A stretch of 64,000 nucleotides of DNA, taken from Falsirhodobacter algicola. Its GTDB lineage: Bacteria > Pseudomonadota > Alphaproteobacteria > Rhodobacterales > Rhodobacteraceae. The stretch is taken from the NCBI RefSeq assembly GCF_018279165.1, contig NZ_CP047290.1:1-64000 (forward strand), given 5' to 3'. The notes beneath the pieces were generated by a model. That model made no database searches and had not been told where the DNA came from. It saw only the letters and a list, made by a program, of their open reading frames with translations. Position 1 is the first letter of the stretch. Every line of letters starts with the position of its first letter. The translations under genes were made by a program, and so were the position numbers. This document shows, in pieces, positions 33,719 through 41,600 of the stretch.

Positions 33719-34344
33719 CGGGGTCTCCGTACGGATGGGGGGGCGAAGGCGGTCCAGCCCTGATGCCAGCGCAGCACCGTGGTGACGGCGCAGGCCGCGG
33801 CGAAGGTCCATGCCAGCGGCGCGAAGGCGGCGGGCAGAAGGCACATCAGCAGGAACAGCGCGATCGTCTCGAACCCCTCGGTCAGGCCGCCGAGGTAATA
33901 GATGCCCTTCTGGGGAAACTGCTCGGCCTGACGGCCGCTGCGCGCCGCGATGGCGGCAAAGGCCAGAAAGGACGATCCGGTGCCGACGAAGGCCGCGATC
34001 AGCACGGCGGCGGGCAAAGCATGCGCCGCCGGATCGTGCAGCGCAAAGCCCACCGGCACCAGCGCGTAGAACACGAAATCCAGCGCGATGTCGAGAAAGG
34101 CCCCCCGCTCGGTCGGGCCATGGATCTGCGCCACCGCGCCGTCCAGCCCGTCCATCACCCGGTTCGCCACGATCAGCGCGAACGCCGCCCCCCACCAGCC
34201 GAGCGCAAGGGCCGGAACCGCCAAGAGCCCGAGGGCGAACCCCGCAAGGCTGACGCTGTCGGCCCGCACGCCGCGCCGCGCCAGCCATTGGGCGGGCGTC
34301 TGCAACACCGTGCGCTGAACCGGGTGGATGTAGGCGTCGATCAT
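33715..34344 (-). CDS. ynjF: CDP-alcohol phosphatidyltransferase, YnjF type
   Basis: 209-residue membrane protein. The CDP-alcohol phosphotransferase motif is nearly complete: DGLDGAVAQ-x7-G-AFL-D-IAL-D, but the usual Arg of the DGxxAR core is Gln. It would transfer a phosphoalcohol from CDP to a lipid acceptor. In E. coli ynjF also neighbours ynjBCD, so the association is ancient, suggesting a link between the transported substrate and lipid head groups. The Arg-to-Gln change makes activity uncertain. Confidence 0.83.
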   Translation of the reverse strand: MIDAYIHPVQRTVLQTPAQWLARRGVRADSVSLAGFALGLLAVPALALGWWGAAFALIVANRVMDGLDGAVAQIHGPTERGAFLDIALDFVFYALVPVGFALHDPAAHALPAAVLIAAFVGTGSSFLAFAAIAARSGRQAEQFPQKGIYYLGGLTEGFETIALFLLMCLLPAAFAPLAWTFAAACAVTTVLRWHQGWTAFAPPSVRRPR

Positions 34345-36488
34345 CCGCGCCTCCAGCGGTGGAACCGCTCCACCAGCGCCAAGGCGCGCGGATTGACATG
34401 CGCGCGCCGCCACGCCCCGGCGACCGATTTGTTCGCCTCGGTCCATGTCGGATAGATGTGGATCGTGCCCAGAACCTTGCCGAGGCCCAGCCCGTGCTTC
34501 ATGGCCATCACGAACTCCGCGATCAGATCGCCCGCGTGATCGCCGACGATGGTAACGCCAAGGATACGATCCTTGCCCGGCGGTGTCAGCACCTTCACGA
34601 AGCCATGCGCCGCGCCATCCGTCACGGCCCGGTCGAGGCCCGCCAGATCGAAGCGCGTCACCTCGTGCGGGATGCCCTTTTCGGTCGCCTCGGTTTCGGA
34701 CAGGCCGACGCGGGCCACCTCGGGGGCGGTGAAGGTCGCCCATGGGATCACGCGGTAATCGGCCTTGAACCGTTTGAACATCCCGAACAGCGCGTTGACG
34801 CTGGCGAACCACGCCTGATGCGAGGCGACATGCGTGAACTGGTACGGCCCGGCGACATCGCCCGCCGCAAGGATGTTGGGATAGCGGGTCTCGAGATACG
34901 CGTTCGTCTCCACCGTGCGGTCGGCGGGGATGCCCAGCTCCTCCAGCCCGAACCCTTCGAGGCGGGCATGGCGGCCCACGGCGACGATGATCCGGTCGAA
35001 GGGGATGCGGCGGGTCTCGCCCTCATGCTCCACCTCGATCCAACGGTCGCCATCGACCCCGCAGCGGACGGCGGAATGTTCGGTCAGGATCGACACCCCG
35101 TCCGCGCGCATCGACGCCATCACCATATCGGCGACCTCGGGATCCTCGCGGCCCATCAGCCGGGGCGAGCGTTCGATCTGCACCACCTCGGAGCCGAGGC
35201 GCGCGAAGGCCTGCGCAAGCTCGCAGCCGATCGGCCCGCCGCCCAGCACCACGAGGCGGCGCGGCGGGTCCTGCATCCCGCGCAGCCCCTCCCAGAGGGT
35301 GTCCGAGGTCAAGGGCTCCACCAGATCGAGGCCCGGCAGCGGCGGCAGGAAGGGCCGCGCGCCGGTGGCGATGATGACCGAGCGGGTGGTCAGGCGGCGC
35401 GCGGTGCCCTCGGCATCCGTCACCTCCACCGTCCACGGATCGATCAGGCGGGCATGGCCCTTCAGCGCCTCGACGCCAAGGCTGGTGTAGCGTTCGACAC
35501 TGTCATGCGGGGCGATGGTGGCGATGATGCGGTGCACCCGCTCCATCACGGCGGCAAAGGGGATCACGGGGGCGGTGTCGGTCAGGCCCTGCGCGCTGGC
35601 ATGGCGCATCTCGTGGGCAAGGGTCGCGCTGCGGATCAGCGCCTTGGAGGGCACACAGCCGTAGTTCAGACAGTCGCCGCCCATCTCGCCGGCCTCCACC
35701 AGCGTGACGCGCGCCTTCGTCGCCGCCGCGATATAGGCCGAGACGAGCCCCGCCGATCCCGCCCCGATCACCACGAGGTTGCGGTCATAGGAGGATGGGC
35801 GCGTCCAACCGGCATAGACGCGCCGGCGCCGCAGCAGGCCCAGCACCGCCCGCGCGATCCACGGAAACACCGCCAGCACCGCAAAGGATGCAAGGATCGG
35901 CGCCGACACGATGCCCGACAGGCTGTCGAGCCGCGCCAGTTGCGTGCCCGCATTCACATAGACCGCCGTGCCCGCCAGCATCCCGGCCTGACTGACGGCA
36001 TAGAAGACCAGAAGCCGGATCGGCGTCAGCCCCATCAGAAGGTTCACCGCAAAGAACGGCACCACCGGGATCAGCCGAAGGGAGAAGAGATAGAAGGCCC
36101 CATCCCGCGCCAGCCCCGCCTCGATCGTGCGGGCCTTCTGGCCAAGGCGCGCGCGCACCCAGTCGCGCAACAGATGCCGCGCCACGAGGAACGCAAGCGA
36201 GGCCCCGATCGCCGAGGCGAAGGAGGCGATGGCCAGCCCGCCCCAGAACCCGAACAGCGCCCCCGAGGCCAGCGTCATCCACAGCGCGAAGGGCAGCGAC
36301 AGCGCCGTGATCGCGACATAGGCGACGAAGAACAGCCCGGCCACCAGCAGCGGATGGCCCTGCTGCCATGCGGCCACGCGCGCCAGATGGCCCTGCAGCG
36401 CCGCAACGGTCAGATCCTGATCGCGCAGCACCCACAGAAGCGCCAGGATGAGAGCCGCGAGACCGGCCAAGAGGAGGGGTTTCTTCAC
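34341..36488 (-). CDS. Fused TVP38/TMEM64 membrane protein and FAD-dependent oxidoreductase
   Basis: 715 residues. Residues 1-225 form a TVP38/TMEM64 (VTT, YdjZ-like) membrane domain with about five to six segments. From residue 238 follows a mercuric-reductase/lipoamide-dehydrogenase-like enzyme: GAGSAG at 242-247, redox-active disulfide C273-LNYG-C278 (GGDCLNYGCVPSK), a central NAD-binding VLGGGPIGCELAQAF, and the C-terminal HIYPTWTEANKSV. It lacks the N-terminal metal-binding domain and terminal Cys pair of true mercuric reductase. In E. coli ydjZ lies next to ynj genes, so this is a fused equivalent. Substrate unknown. Confidence 0.88.
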   Translation of the reverse strand: MKKPLLLAGLAALILALLWVLRDQDLTVAALQGHLARVAAWQQGHPLLVAGLFFVAYVAITALSLPFALWMTLASGALFGFWGGLAIASFASAIGASLAFLVARHLLRDWVRARLGQKARTIEAGLARDGAFYLFSLRLIPVVPFFAVNLLMGLTPIRLLVFYAVSQAGMLAGTAVYVNAGTQLARLDSLSGIVSAPILASFAVLAVFPWIARAVLGLLRRRRVYAGWTRPSSYDRNLVVIGAGSAGLVSAYIAAATKARVTLVEAGEMGGDCLNYGCVPSKALIRSATLAHEMRHASAQGLTDTAPVIPFAAVMERVHRIIATIAPHDSVERYTSLGVEALKGHARLIDPWTVEVTDAEGTARRLTTRSVIIATGARPFLPPLPGLDLVEPLTSDTLWEGLRGMQDPPRRLVVLGGGPIGCELAQAFARLGSEVVQIERSPRLMGREDPEVADMVMASMRADGVSILTEHSAVRCGVDGDRWIEVEHEGETRRIPFDRIIVAVGRHARLEGFGLEELGIPADRTVETNAYLETRYPNILAAGDVAGPYQFTHVASHQAWFASVNALFGMFKRFKADYRVIPWATFTAPEVARVGLSETEATEKGIPHEVTRFDLAGLDRAVTDGAAHGFVKVLTPPGKDRILGVTIVGDHAGDLIAEFVMAMKHGLGLGKVLGTIHIYPTWTEANKSVAGAWRRAHVNPRALALVERFHRWRRG

Positions 36489-36527
36489 GGCATCTTCCTT
36501 TGCGTCTGGGACCGGGGAACGAGGCGG

Positions 36528-37148
36528 CTACGCATCGCGCAGCGCAAGAATGGCATCGACGGCGGCGCGGCCGACGGGATGAAGCCGGGCCGCATCATGG
36601 CCCGAGCGGGCGCGCAGCACGATCCCGCGCGCCATCGCGGCCGCCAGCGTGGCGGCGACAACGGGCGGGCAGGGGCCGCCCTCGGGCCAGCCATCGGCGG
36701 CAAGGCGGTCCGCGATCAGCGCCTCCAGCCTGCCGAAGCGGCGGTCGCGCTCGGCCCCGAGGGCGGGATTGCCCCGCGCCGCATCCGCCAGCACCGAAGA
36801 GATGAGACAGCCCGGCGTTTCCGGATCGTCGGTGCTCATCGCGACCACACGCTCGAAGAAGGTCAGCAGATCATCCCGCAGCACGGTGCCATCCGTCAAC
36901 ACCGCCGCGATGGGCTGCAACCGCGTGCGCGCGTAATGATCAATCGCGGCCAGAAACAGGCCCTCCTTGCCGCCGAACCGCTGATACAGGCTGGCGCGCG
37001 GCATGTGCATCGCCCGGCACAGCGCGTCCATCGGCGCCTGTTCATAGCCGCGCGCCCAGAACAGACGGGTCGCAGCCTCGAGGGCGTCGATGTCGTCAAA
37101 GCCCTTCGGGCGGCCCCTGCGACGGGGCAGGAACGGGTCCGGCAGCAT
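36528..37148 (-). CDS. TetR/AcrR family transcriptional regulator
   Basis: 206 residues, starting RRRGRPKGFDDIDALEAATRLFWARGYEQ with the TetR helix-turn-helix MDALCRAMHMPRASLYQRFGGKEGLF at residues ~38-65. It is divergent from a peroxiredoxin-like gene 132 bases away and lies 39 bases upstream of the TVP38-FAD operon on the same strand. It could therefore control the peroxiredoxin, the ydjZ/ynj-type operon, or both. Confidence 0.87.
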   Translation of the reverse strand: MLPDPFLPRRRGRPKGFDDIDALEAATRLFWARGYEQAPMDALCRAMHMPRASLYQRFGGKEGLFLAAIDHYARTRLQPIAAVLTDGTVLRDDLLTFFERVVAMSTDDPETPGCLISSVLADAARGNPALGAERDRRFGRLEALIADRLAADGWPEGGPCPPVVAATLAAAMARGIVLRARSGHDAARLHPVGRAAVDAILALRDA

Positions 37149-37211
37149 GGATCAAACTTTTTTGAAACGATTATTCTGGAAATACCGGCCCTCGGGCGCA
37201 GGTTCAACAAA

Positions 37212-37226
37212 CGGATTCGTTATCCG
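37212..37226. promoter_or_regulatory. Candidate operator in the TetR/peroxiredoxin gap
   Basis: A 15-base palindrome CGGAT-N5-ATCCG sits 54 bases before the peroxiredoxin ATG. A second dyad, TCAAA-N4-TTTGA (37152-37165), lies just upstream of the TetR start. Both are in the divergent promoter region and are plausible dimer sites. Confidence 0.35.
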
Positions 37227-37280
37227 AACCGGGGGCGCCCGCCGCGTCCCTGCCATGACACCCGAACCACAGGACATTCC

Positions 37281-37802
37281 ATGCCCCATACCGCCCCGAT
37301 GCCCGACTCCGCCGCCCCCGCGATCGACGCACGCACCGCCGATGGTGCCGCGTTCGAACTGCCCGTCGCGCCCGAAGGCAGCCTGTCGCTCGTGTTCTTC
37401 TACCGCGGCATCCACTGCCCCAAATGCAAGGACCAGATCGAAGAACTGGCCCGCCGCGAAGAGGAGCTGCGCGCCGCCGGGCTGATCGTCTCGGCCGTGT
37501 CGATGGACGACGACGAGCGTTTCGCCCGCCAGCAGAAGGAATGGGATCTGGGCGCGCTGAAGATCGGCCATGCCCAGACCGAGGAATCCGCCCGCGCTTG
37601 GGGCCTCTATATCTCGGACAAGGCCAAGGACGCCGAACCCACGCGCTTCGCCGAACCCGCGATCTACGTGCTGAAGCCCGACAACCGCATCTACGCGCTC
37701 TTCGTGCAGAACACGCCCTTCGCCCGCCCGCAGATCGACGATCTGATCCAAGGCCTCGGCTTCGTGATGAAGAACGACTACCCGGTGCGCGGCACGGCCT
37801 GA
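37281..37802 (+). CDS. Peroxiredoxin-like AhpC/TSA family protein
   Basis: 173 residues with a thioredoxin fold. The redox site is C46-P-K-C49 (FFYRGIHCPKCKDQIEEL), i.e. a CxxC rather than the TxxC of classical peroxiredoxins. The middle (VSMDDDERFARQQKEWDL) and C-terminal halves follow the AhpC/TSA family. It probably reduces peroxides or disulfides in the cytoplasm. Expression is likely under the divergent TetR regulator. A strong terminator follows. The frame is open far upstream, but only this ATG gives a family N-terminus. Confidence 0.85.
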   Translation: MPHTAPMPDSAAPAIDARTADGAAFELPVAPEGSLSLVFFYRGIHCPKCKDQIEELARREEELRAAGLIVSAVSMDDDERFARQQKEWDLGALKIGHAQTEESARAWGLYISDKAKDAEPTRFAEPAIYVLKPDNRIYALFVQNTPFARPQIDDLIQGLGFVMKNDYPVRGTA

Positions 37803-37812
37803 TGCACCCATT

Positions 37813-37836
37813 CCGGCGGGGGCGCATCCCCGCCGG
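37813..37836 (+). terminator. Rho-independent terminator after the peroxiredoxin gene
   Basis: Perfect 9-bp stem CCGGCGGGG/CCCCGCCGG with a 6-base loop, followed by GATTTTCC, 10 bases after the stop. Confidence 0.75.
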
Positions 37837-37898
37837 GATTTTCCCCGCCCGCCCTTTGCCCTAGATCGGGGCCAAGGACACCCATCGCGGAGGATATC

Positions 37899-38843
37899 GT
37901 GGGACAGCTCATCGACGGGACATGGCAGACCGACGGCCTCATCTCCAAAGAGACCGACGGCCGTTTCAAACGCGCCCAAAGCCGGTTCCGCAGCTGGATC
38001 ACCCCGGACGGCGCCCCCGGTCCCAGCGGCGAGGGCGGCTTTCCCGCCGAAGCCGGCCGCTATCACCTCTATGTCAGCCTTGCCTGCCCTTGGGCGCATC
38101 GCACGCTGATCATGCGCCGCCTGAAGGGGCTGGAGGGGATGATCGATCTGTCCGTCACCCATTGGCTGATGGGCGACGAAGGCTGGACCTTCGAACCCGG
38201 CCCCTGCGTGACGGGCGATCCGATCCATGGCGCAAGCCGCCTGCACCAGATCTACACCGCCGCCGATCCGTCCTATACCGGGCGCGTCACGGTGCCGGTC
38301 CTGTGGGACAAGACGCGCGGCACGATCGTGTCCAACGAATCCGCCGAGATCATCCGCATGTTCAACTCCGCCTTCGACGGGCTGGGCGCGACCGAGGCGG
38401 ATTTCTACCCCGCCCCCCTGCGCGATGAGATCGACGCACTGAACGACCGCATCTATCCCACGCTGAACAACGGCGTCTATCGTGCGGGCTTCGCCACGAC
38501 CCAAGACGCCTATGACGAGGCGGTGGCGGGCGTGTTCGACACCCTCCTATGGCTGGAGGACCGTCTTGCGGACCGCCGCTGGCTGACCGGCCCCACCCTG
38601 ACCGAGGCCGACATCCGCCTTGTCACGACGCTGGTGCGCTTCGATCCGGTCTATCACGGGCACTTCAAGTGCAACCTGCACCGCCTCTCCGATCTGCCGA
38701 ACCTGTCGCGTTTTCTGCGGGAGTTCGAAGCCTTGCCGGGCGTGGCCGAGACGATCAACATCGACCACATCAAGCGGCACTATTACCAAAGCCAGCGCCA
38801 GATCAATCCGACCGGCATCGTTCCCGCAGGCCCGGCGCGCTAG
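37899..38843 (+). CDS. Glutathionyl-hydroquinone reductase (GST family)
   Basis: 314 residues from a GTG at 37899 preceded by GGAGGA. The active-site motif C63-P-W-A66 (LACPWAHRTLIMRRLKGL) and the long N-terminal and C-terminal regions (HFKCNLHRLSDLPNLSRFLRE, FDPVYHGHF) identify the YqjG/PcpF type. It reduces glutathionyl-hydroquinones with glutathione, clearing quinone adducts in the cytoplasm. The gene stands alone; a Pho box for the next operon begins 4 bases after its stop. Confidence 0.92.
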   Translation: MGQLIDGTWQTDGLISKETDGRFKRAQSRFRSWITPDGAPGPSGEGGFPAEAGRYHLYVSLACPWAHRTLIMRRLKGLEGMIDLSVTHWLMGDEGWTFEPGPCVTGDPIHGASRLHQIYTAADPSYTGRVTVPVLWDKTRGTIVSNESAEIIRMFNSAFDGLGATEADFYPAPLRDEIDALNDRIYPTLNNGVYRAGFATTQDAYDEAVAGVFDTLLWLEDRLADRRWLTGPTLTEADIRLVTTLVRFDPVYHGHFKCNLHRLSDLPNLSRFLREFEALPGVAETINIDHIKRHYYQSQRQINPTGIVPAGPAR

Positions 38844-38847
38844 GGGG

Positions 38848-38865
38848 CTGTCATCACGCTGTCAT
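38848..38865 (+). promoter_or_regulatory. Pho box upstream of the ABC importer at 38.9-42.7 kb
   Basis: CTGTCATCACGCTGTCAT: two perfect CTGTCAT heptamers separated by four bases, the textbook PhoB dimer site. It lies 67 bases before the ATG of the binding-protein gene. This places the importer in the phosphate-starvation regulon. Confidence 0.85.
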
Positions 38866-38931
38866 GCGCCGCCGGTATCTGCCGTGTCACGCGAAGGCCC
38901 CCCTTCGCCGAACGCCAGACCGGAGATCGCC

Positions 38932-39903
38932 ATGTTTCGCCTTGCCCTGTCGCTGATGCTTCCCCTCGCGCTGCCCGCCGCGCTGTCGGCCCAAACGCTG
39001 ACCCTCTACACCTCGCAGCCGAACGAGGATGCGCAGAAGACGGTGGACGCGTTCGAAGCGGCGCATCCGGGCATCACGGTGGACTGGGTGCGCGACGGCA
39101 CGACCCAGCTGATGACCCGCATGGCCGCCGAGATGCAGGCCGGCGCGACGCCCCCCGATGTGCTGCTGATCGCCGACACCGTGACGCTTGAAGGGCTCGC
39201 CCGCGACGGCGCCCTTCTGGCCTATGACAGCCCCGAAGCCGCCGCCTTCGATCCCGCCCTGAACAGCCCGGAGGGGTATTACTACTCCACGAAGCTGATC
39301 ACGACCGGCATCGTCTACAACACCCGCGCCGCCGACATCCCGACCTCTTGGGCCGATCTGGAACAGCCCGACTACAAGGGCCTCGTGGCGATGCCCTCGC
39401 CGCTCTATTCGGGGGCGGCGCTGATCCATCTTGCGACGCTGGTGAACGATCCGGATCTCGGTTGGGCGCATTACGAGGCGCTGGCCGCCAACGACGCCCG
39501 CGCCGATGGCGGGAATGGCGGCGTGTTCAAGGCGGTCGCCTCGGGCGAGAAACCCTATGGCGTGCTGGTGGATTACATGGCGCTGCGTGCCAAGGCCGAC
39601 GGATCGCCGGTGGAATTCGTCTTTCCCAAGGAAGGCGTGACCTATGTGACCGAGCCGGTCGCGATCATGAAGGACGCGGCCCATCCGGACGCCGCGCGCG
39701 CCTTCGTCGATTTCGTGCTCTCCGAAGAGGGGCAGACGCTGGTGGCCGATATGGGCTATATCCCCGCCCGCACCGGCATCGACAGCCCCGAAGGTTTCCC
39801 CGCCCGCGACAGCCTGACCCTGATCGATTTCGATCCGGCCAAGGCGCTGGCCGATACCGACGCCAACAAGGCCCGCTTCGCGGAGATCTTCGGCATCCAA
39901 TGA
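38932..39903 (+). CDS. ABC transporter substrate-binding protein, probable 2-aminoethylphosphonate or related ligand
   Basis: 323 residues with a Sec signal peptide (MFRLALSLMLPLALPAALSA). The fold is that of the family containing FbpA-type iron and 2-aminoethylphosphonate binding proteins (LTLYTSQPNEDAQKTVDAFEAAHPGI, GYYYSTKLITTGIVYNT). By sequence alone an automatic iron(III) label is likely, but a perfect Pho box and a C-P lyase cluster 20 kb away point to a phosphonate such as aminoethylphosphonate, as for AepX/PhnS systems. First of three overlapping genes. Ligand is inferred. Confidence 0.85.
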   Translation: MFRLALSLMLPLALPAALSAQTLTLYTSQPNEDAQKTVDAFEAAHPGITVDWVRDGTTQLMTRMAAEMQAGATPPDVLLIADTVTLEGLARDGALLAYDSPEAAAFDPALNSPEGYYYSTKLITTGIVYNTRAADIPTSWADLEQPDYKGLVAMPSPLYSGAALIHLATLVNDPDLGWAHYEALAANDARADGGNGGVFKAVASGEKPYGVLVDYMALRAKADGSPVEFVFPKEGVTYVTEPVAIMKDAAHPDAARAFVDFVLSEEGQTLVADMGYIPARTGIDSPEGFPARDSLTLIDFDPAKALADTDANKARFAEIFGIQ

Positions 39904-41600
39904 TCGCAGGCCCGCGCAACGCGCTGCGCCGGTCCGGGGATCGGCGCATCTCATGGCTGCTGCTGCCGGTGGCGCTGATCGCGCTCGGCCCCATCCTGCG
40001 CCTTCTGGCCGAAGGCTTCGGCCTCGGCAGCGGGCTGACGCTGGATCACGCGCGCGAGGTGCTGGGCCGTCCCTCCACGCTGATCGCGCTGCGTCATTCG
40101 CTGGTGACGGCGGGGGCGGGAACGCTCATCTCGCTCGTGATCGGATCGGCCTTCGCCTTCGTCGTGGCGCTGACGGATATCCGCGCCAAGGGGGCGCTGG
40201 TGTTCTGCCTGATGATCCCGATGATGATCCCGCCGCAGATCACCGCCCTTGCATGGATGCAGATGATGGGGCCGTCCTCGGTGCTGCTGGGCATGCTGGG
40301 CCTCGCTCCGCCACTGGGAAGCCCGCAGCCGCTGCATTCGGCATGGGGGATCGCGCTGCTGCTGGGCATCCAGCACGCCGCCATCGTGTTCCTGACGCTA
40401 CGCGCGGGGCTGCGCCTGATCCCCGGCGATCTGGTGGAGGCCGCGCGCGTCGCCGGGGCGCGCGGTGCCCGGGTCTGGGCGCAGATCGTGCTGCCGCTCT
40501 GCCTGCCCAGCCTTGGGGCGGGGGCGGCGATGACCTTCGTCACCGCCCTTGGCAATTTCGGGATTCCGGCCATGTTGGGCATTCCCGCGCGATATTCGAC
40601 GCTCCCGACGCTGATCTATCAGCGGCTGGCGGGCATGGGGCCGTCGGCCCTGCCGGAGGTGGCGGTGATGGCGCTGCTGATCGGGGCGGTCGCGCTGGCG
40701 GGCGTTCTGGCGGGGCGGGTGTTCCTGCGCCGGCGGGCGCATGGCCTCGTCGGCCTCTCGGCCCAGCCTCTGAGCCTGTCGCTCGGCGCGCGCCGCCTGC
40801 CGGTGGAGGCCGCGCTCTGGTCCTTCATCGCCCTGACGCTGGCCGTGCCGCTGCTGGCGCTGCTGGCCACCTCGCTGATCCCGGCCTATGGCGTGCCGCT
40901 GACCCCCGCGACCGCCACCGCGAAGGCATGGGCGGCGGTGCTCTTCGATCAGCCCGTGACCCGGCGCGCCTATGCCAATTCGCTGCTGCTGGCCACGCTG
41001 GCGGCGGCGATCCTGATGGCGGTGGCGATCCCGCTGGCATGGGTGATGCAGCGCCGCCCGTCGCGGATCTCGCGCGCGGTCGATATGCTGGTGGACCTGC
41101 CCTATGCGCTGCCCGGCGTGGTGCTGGCCATCGCCTGCATCCTCGCCTTTCTGCGGCTGCCCTTCGGCATCACGCTCTATGGCACGCTGACGATCATCCT
41201 CTTGGCCTATCTGTCGCGCTTTCTGGTGGTGATGCTGCGCCCGGTGCAGGCCGCCATCGTCCAGATGGACCCCGCGATGGAGGAAGCGGCCGCCAGCGCC
41301 GGGGCGCGCCTTGGCCGCCGCCTCGGCACCATCGTGCTGCCGCTGTCGGCCCCGGCGGCGGCGGCGGGGGCGATCCTCGTCTTTCTGACGGCGGTGAACG
41401 AGCTGACCGTATCCGCGCTCCTTTGGGCCGGCGGGACGGAAACGCTGGGCGTCGTCATCTTCAACCTCGAGGACAGCGGAGAGACGGTGATGGCCTCGGC
41501 CCTCGCCGCCTCCATCGTGGCGCTGATCGTCGTGCTGATGGGGCTGGTGCAACTGGCCGCCCCCCGGCTTCCGAAAGGATGCGTTCCATGGCAGGGCTAG
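39900..41600 (+). CDS. ABC transporter permease, double-domain
   Basis: 566 residues with about 12 membrane segments in two halves, each with a coupling loop (LVEAARVAGARGARVWAQIVLP and MEEAAASAGARLGRRLGTIVLP). A fused permease with one binding protein and one ATPase is the architecture of AepXVW and of FbpABC. ATGA overlap with the binding-protein gene. Confidence 0.88.
   Translation: MIAGPRNALRRSGDRRISWLLLPVALIALGPILRLLAEGFGLGSGLTLDHAREVLGRPSTLIALRHSLVTAGAGTLISLVIGSAFAFVVALTDIRAKGALVFCLMIPMMIPPQITALAWMQMMGPSSVLLGMLGLAPPLGSPQPLHSAWGIALLLGIQHAAIVFLTLRAGLRLIPGDLVEAARVAGARGARVWAQIVLPLCLPSLGAGAAMTFVTALGNFGIPAMLGIPARYSTLPTLIYQRLAGMGPSALPEVAVMALLIGAVALAGVLAGRVFLRRRAHGLVGLSAQPLSLSLGARRLPVEAALWSFIALTLAVPLLALLATSLIPAYGVPLTPATATAKAWAAVLFDQPVTRRAYANSLLLATLAAAILMAVAIPLAWVMQRRPSRISRAVDMLVDLPYALPGVVLAIACILAFLRLPFGITLYGTLTIILLAYLSRFLVVMLRPVQAAIVQMDPAMEEAAASAGARLGRRLGTIVLPLSAPAAAAGAILVFLTAVNELTVSALLWAGGTETLGVVIFNLEDSGETVMASALAASIVALIVVLMGLVQLAAPRLPKGCVPWQG

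Noticed and set aside
34341-35800. Mercuric reductase
   Set aside because: The disulfide site is conserved, but the heavy-metal-binding N-terminal domain and C-terminal Cys pair are absent and no mer genes are nearby.
34359-37802. 1147-codon open frame on the + strand
   Set aside because: It runs antisense through the TVP38-FAD and TetR genes; composition is His/Arg/Gly-rich as expected of a GC-rich shadow. Only its last 173 codons, the peroxiredoxin, are real.
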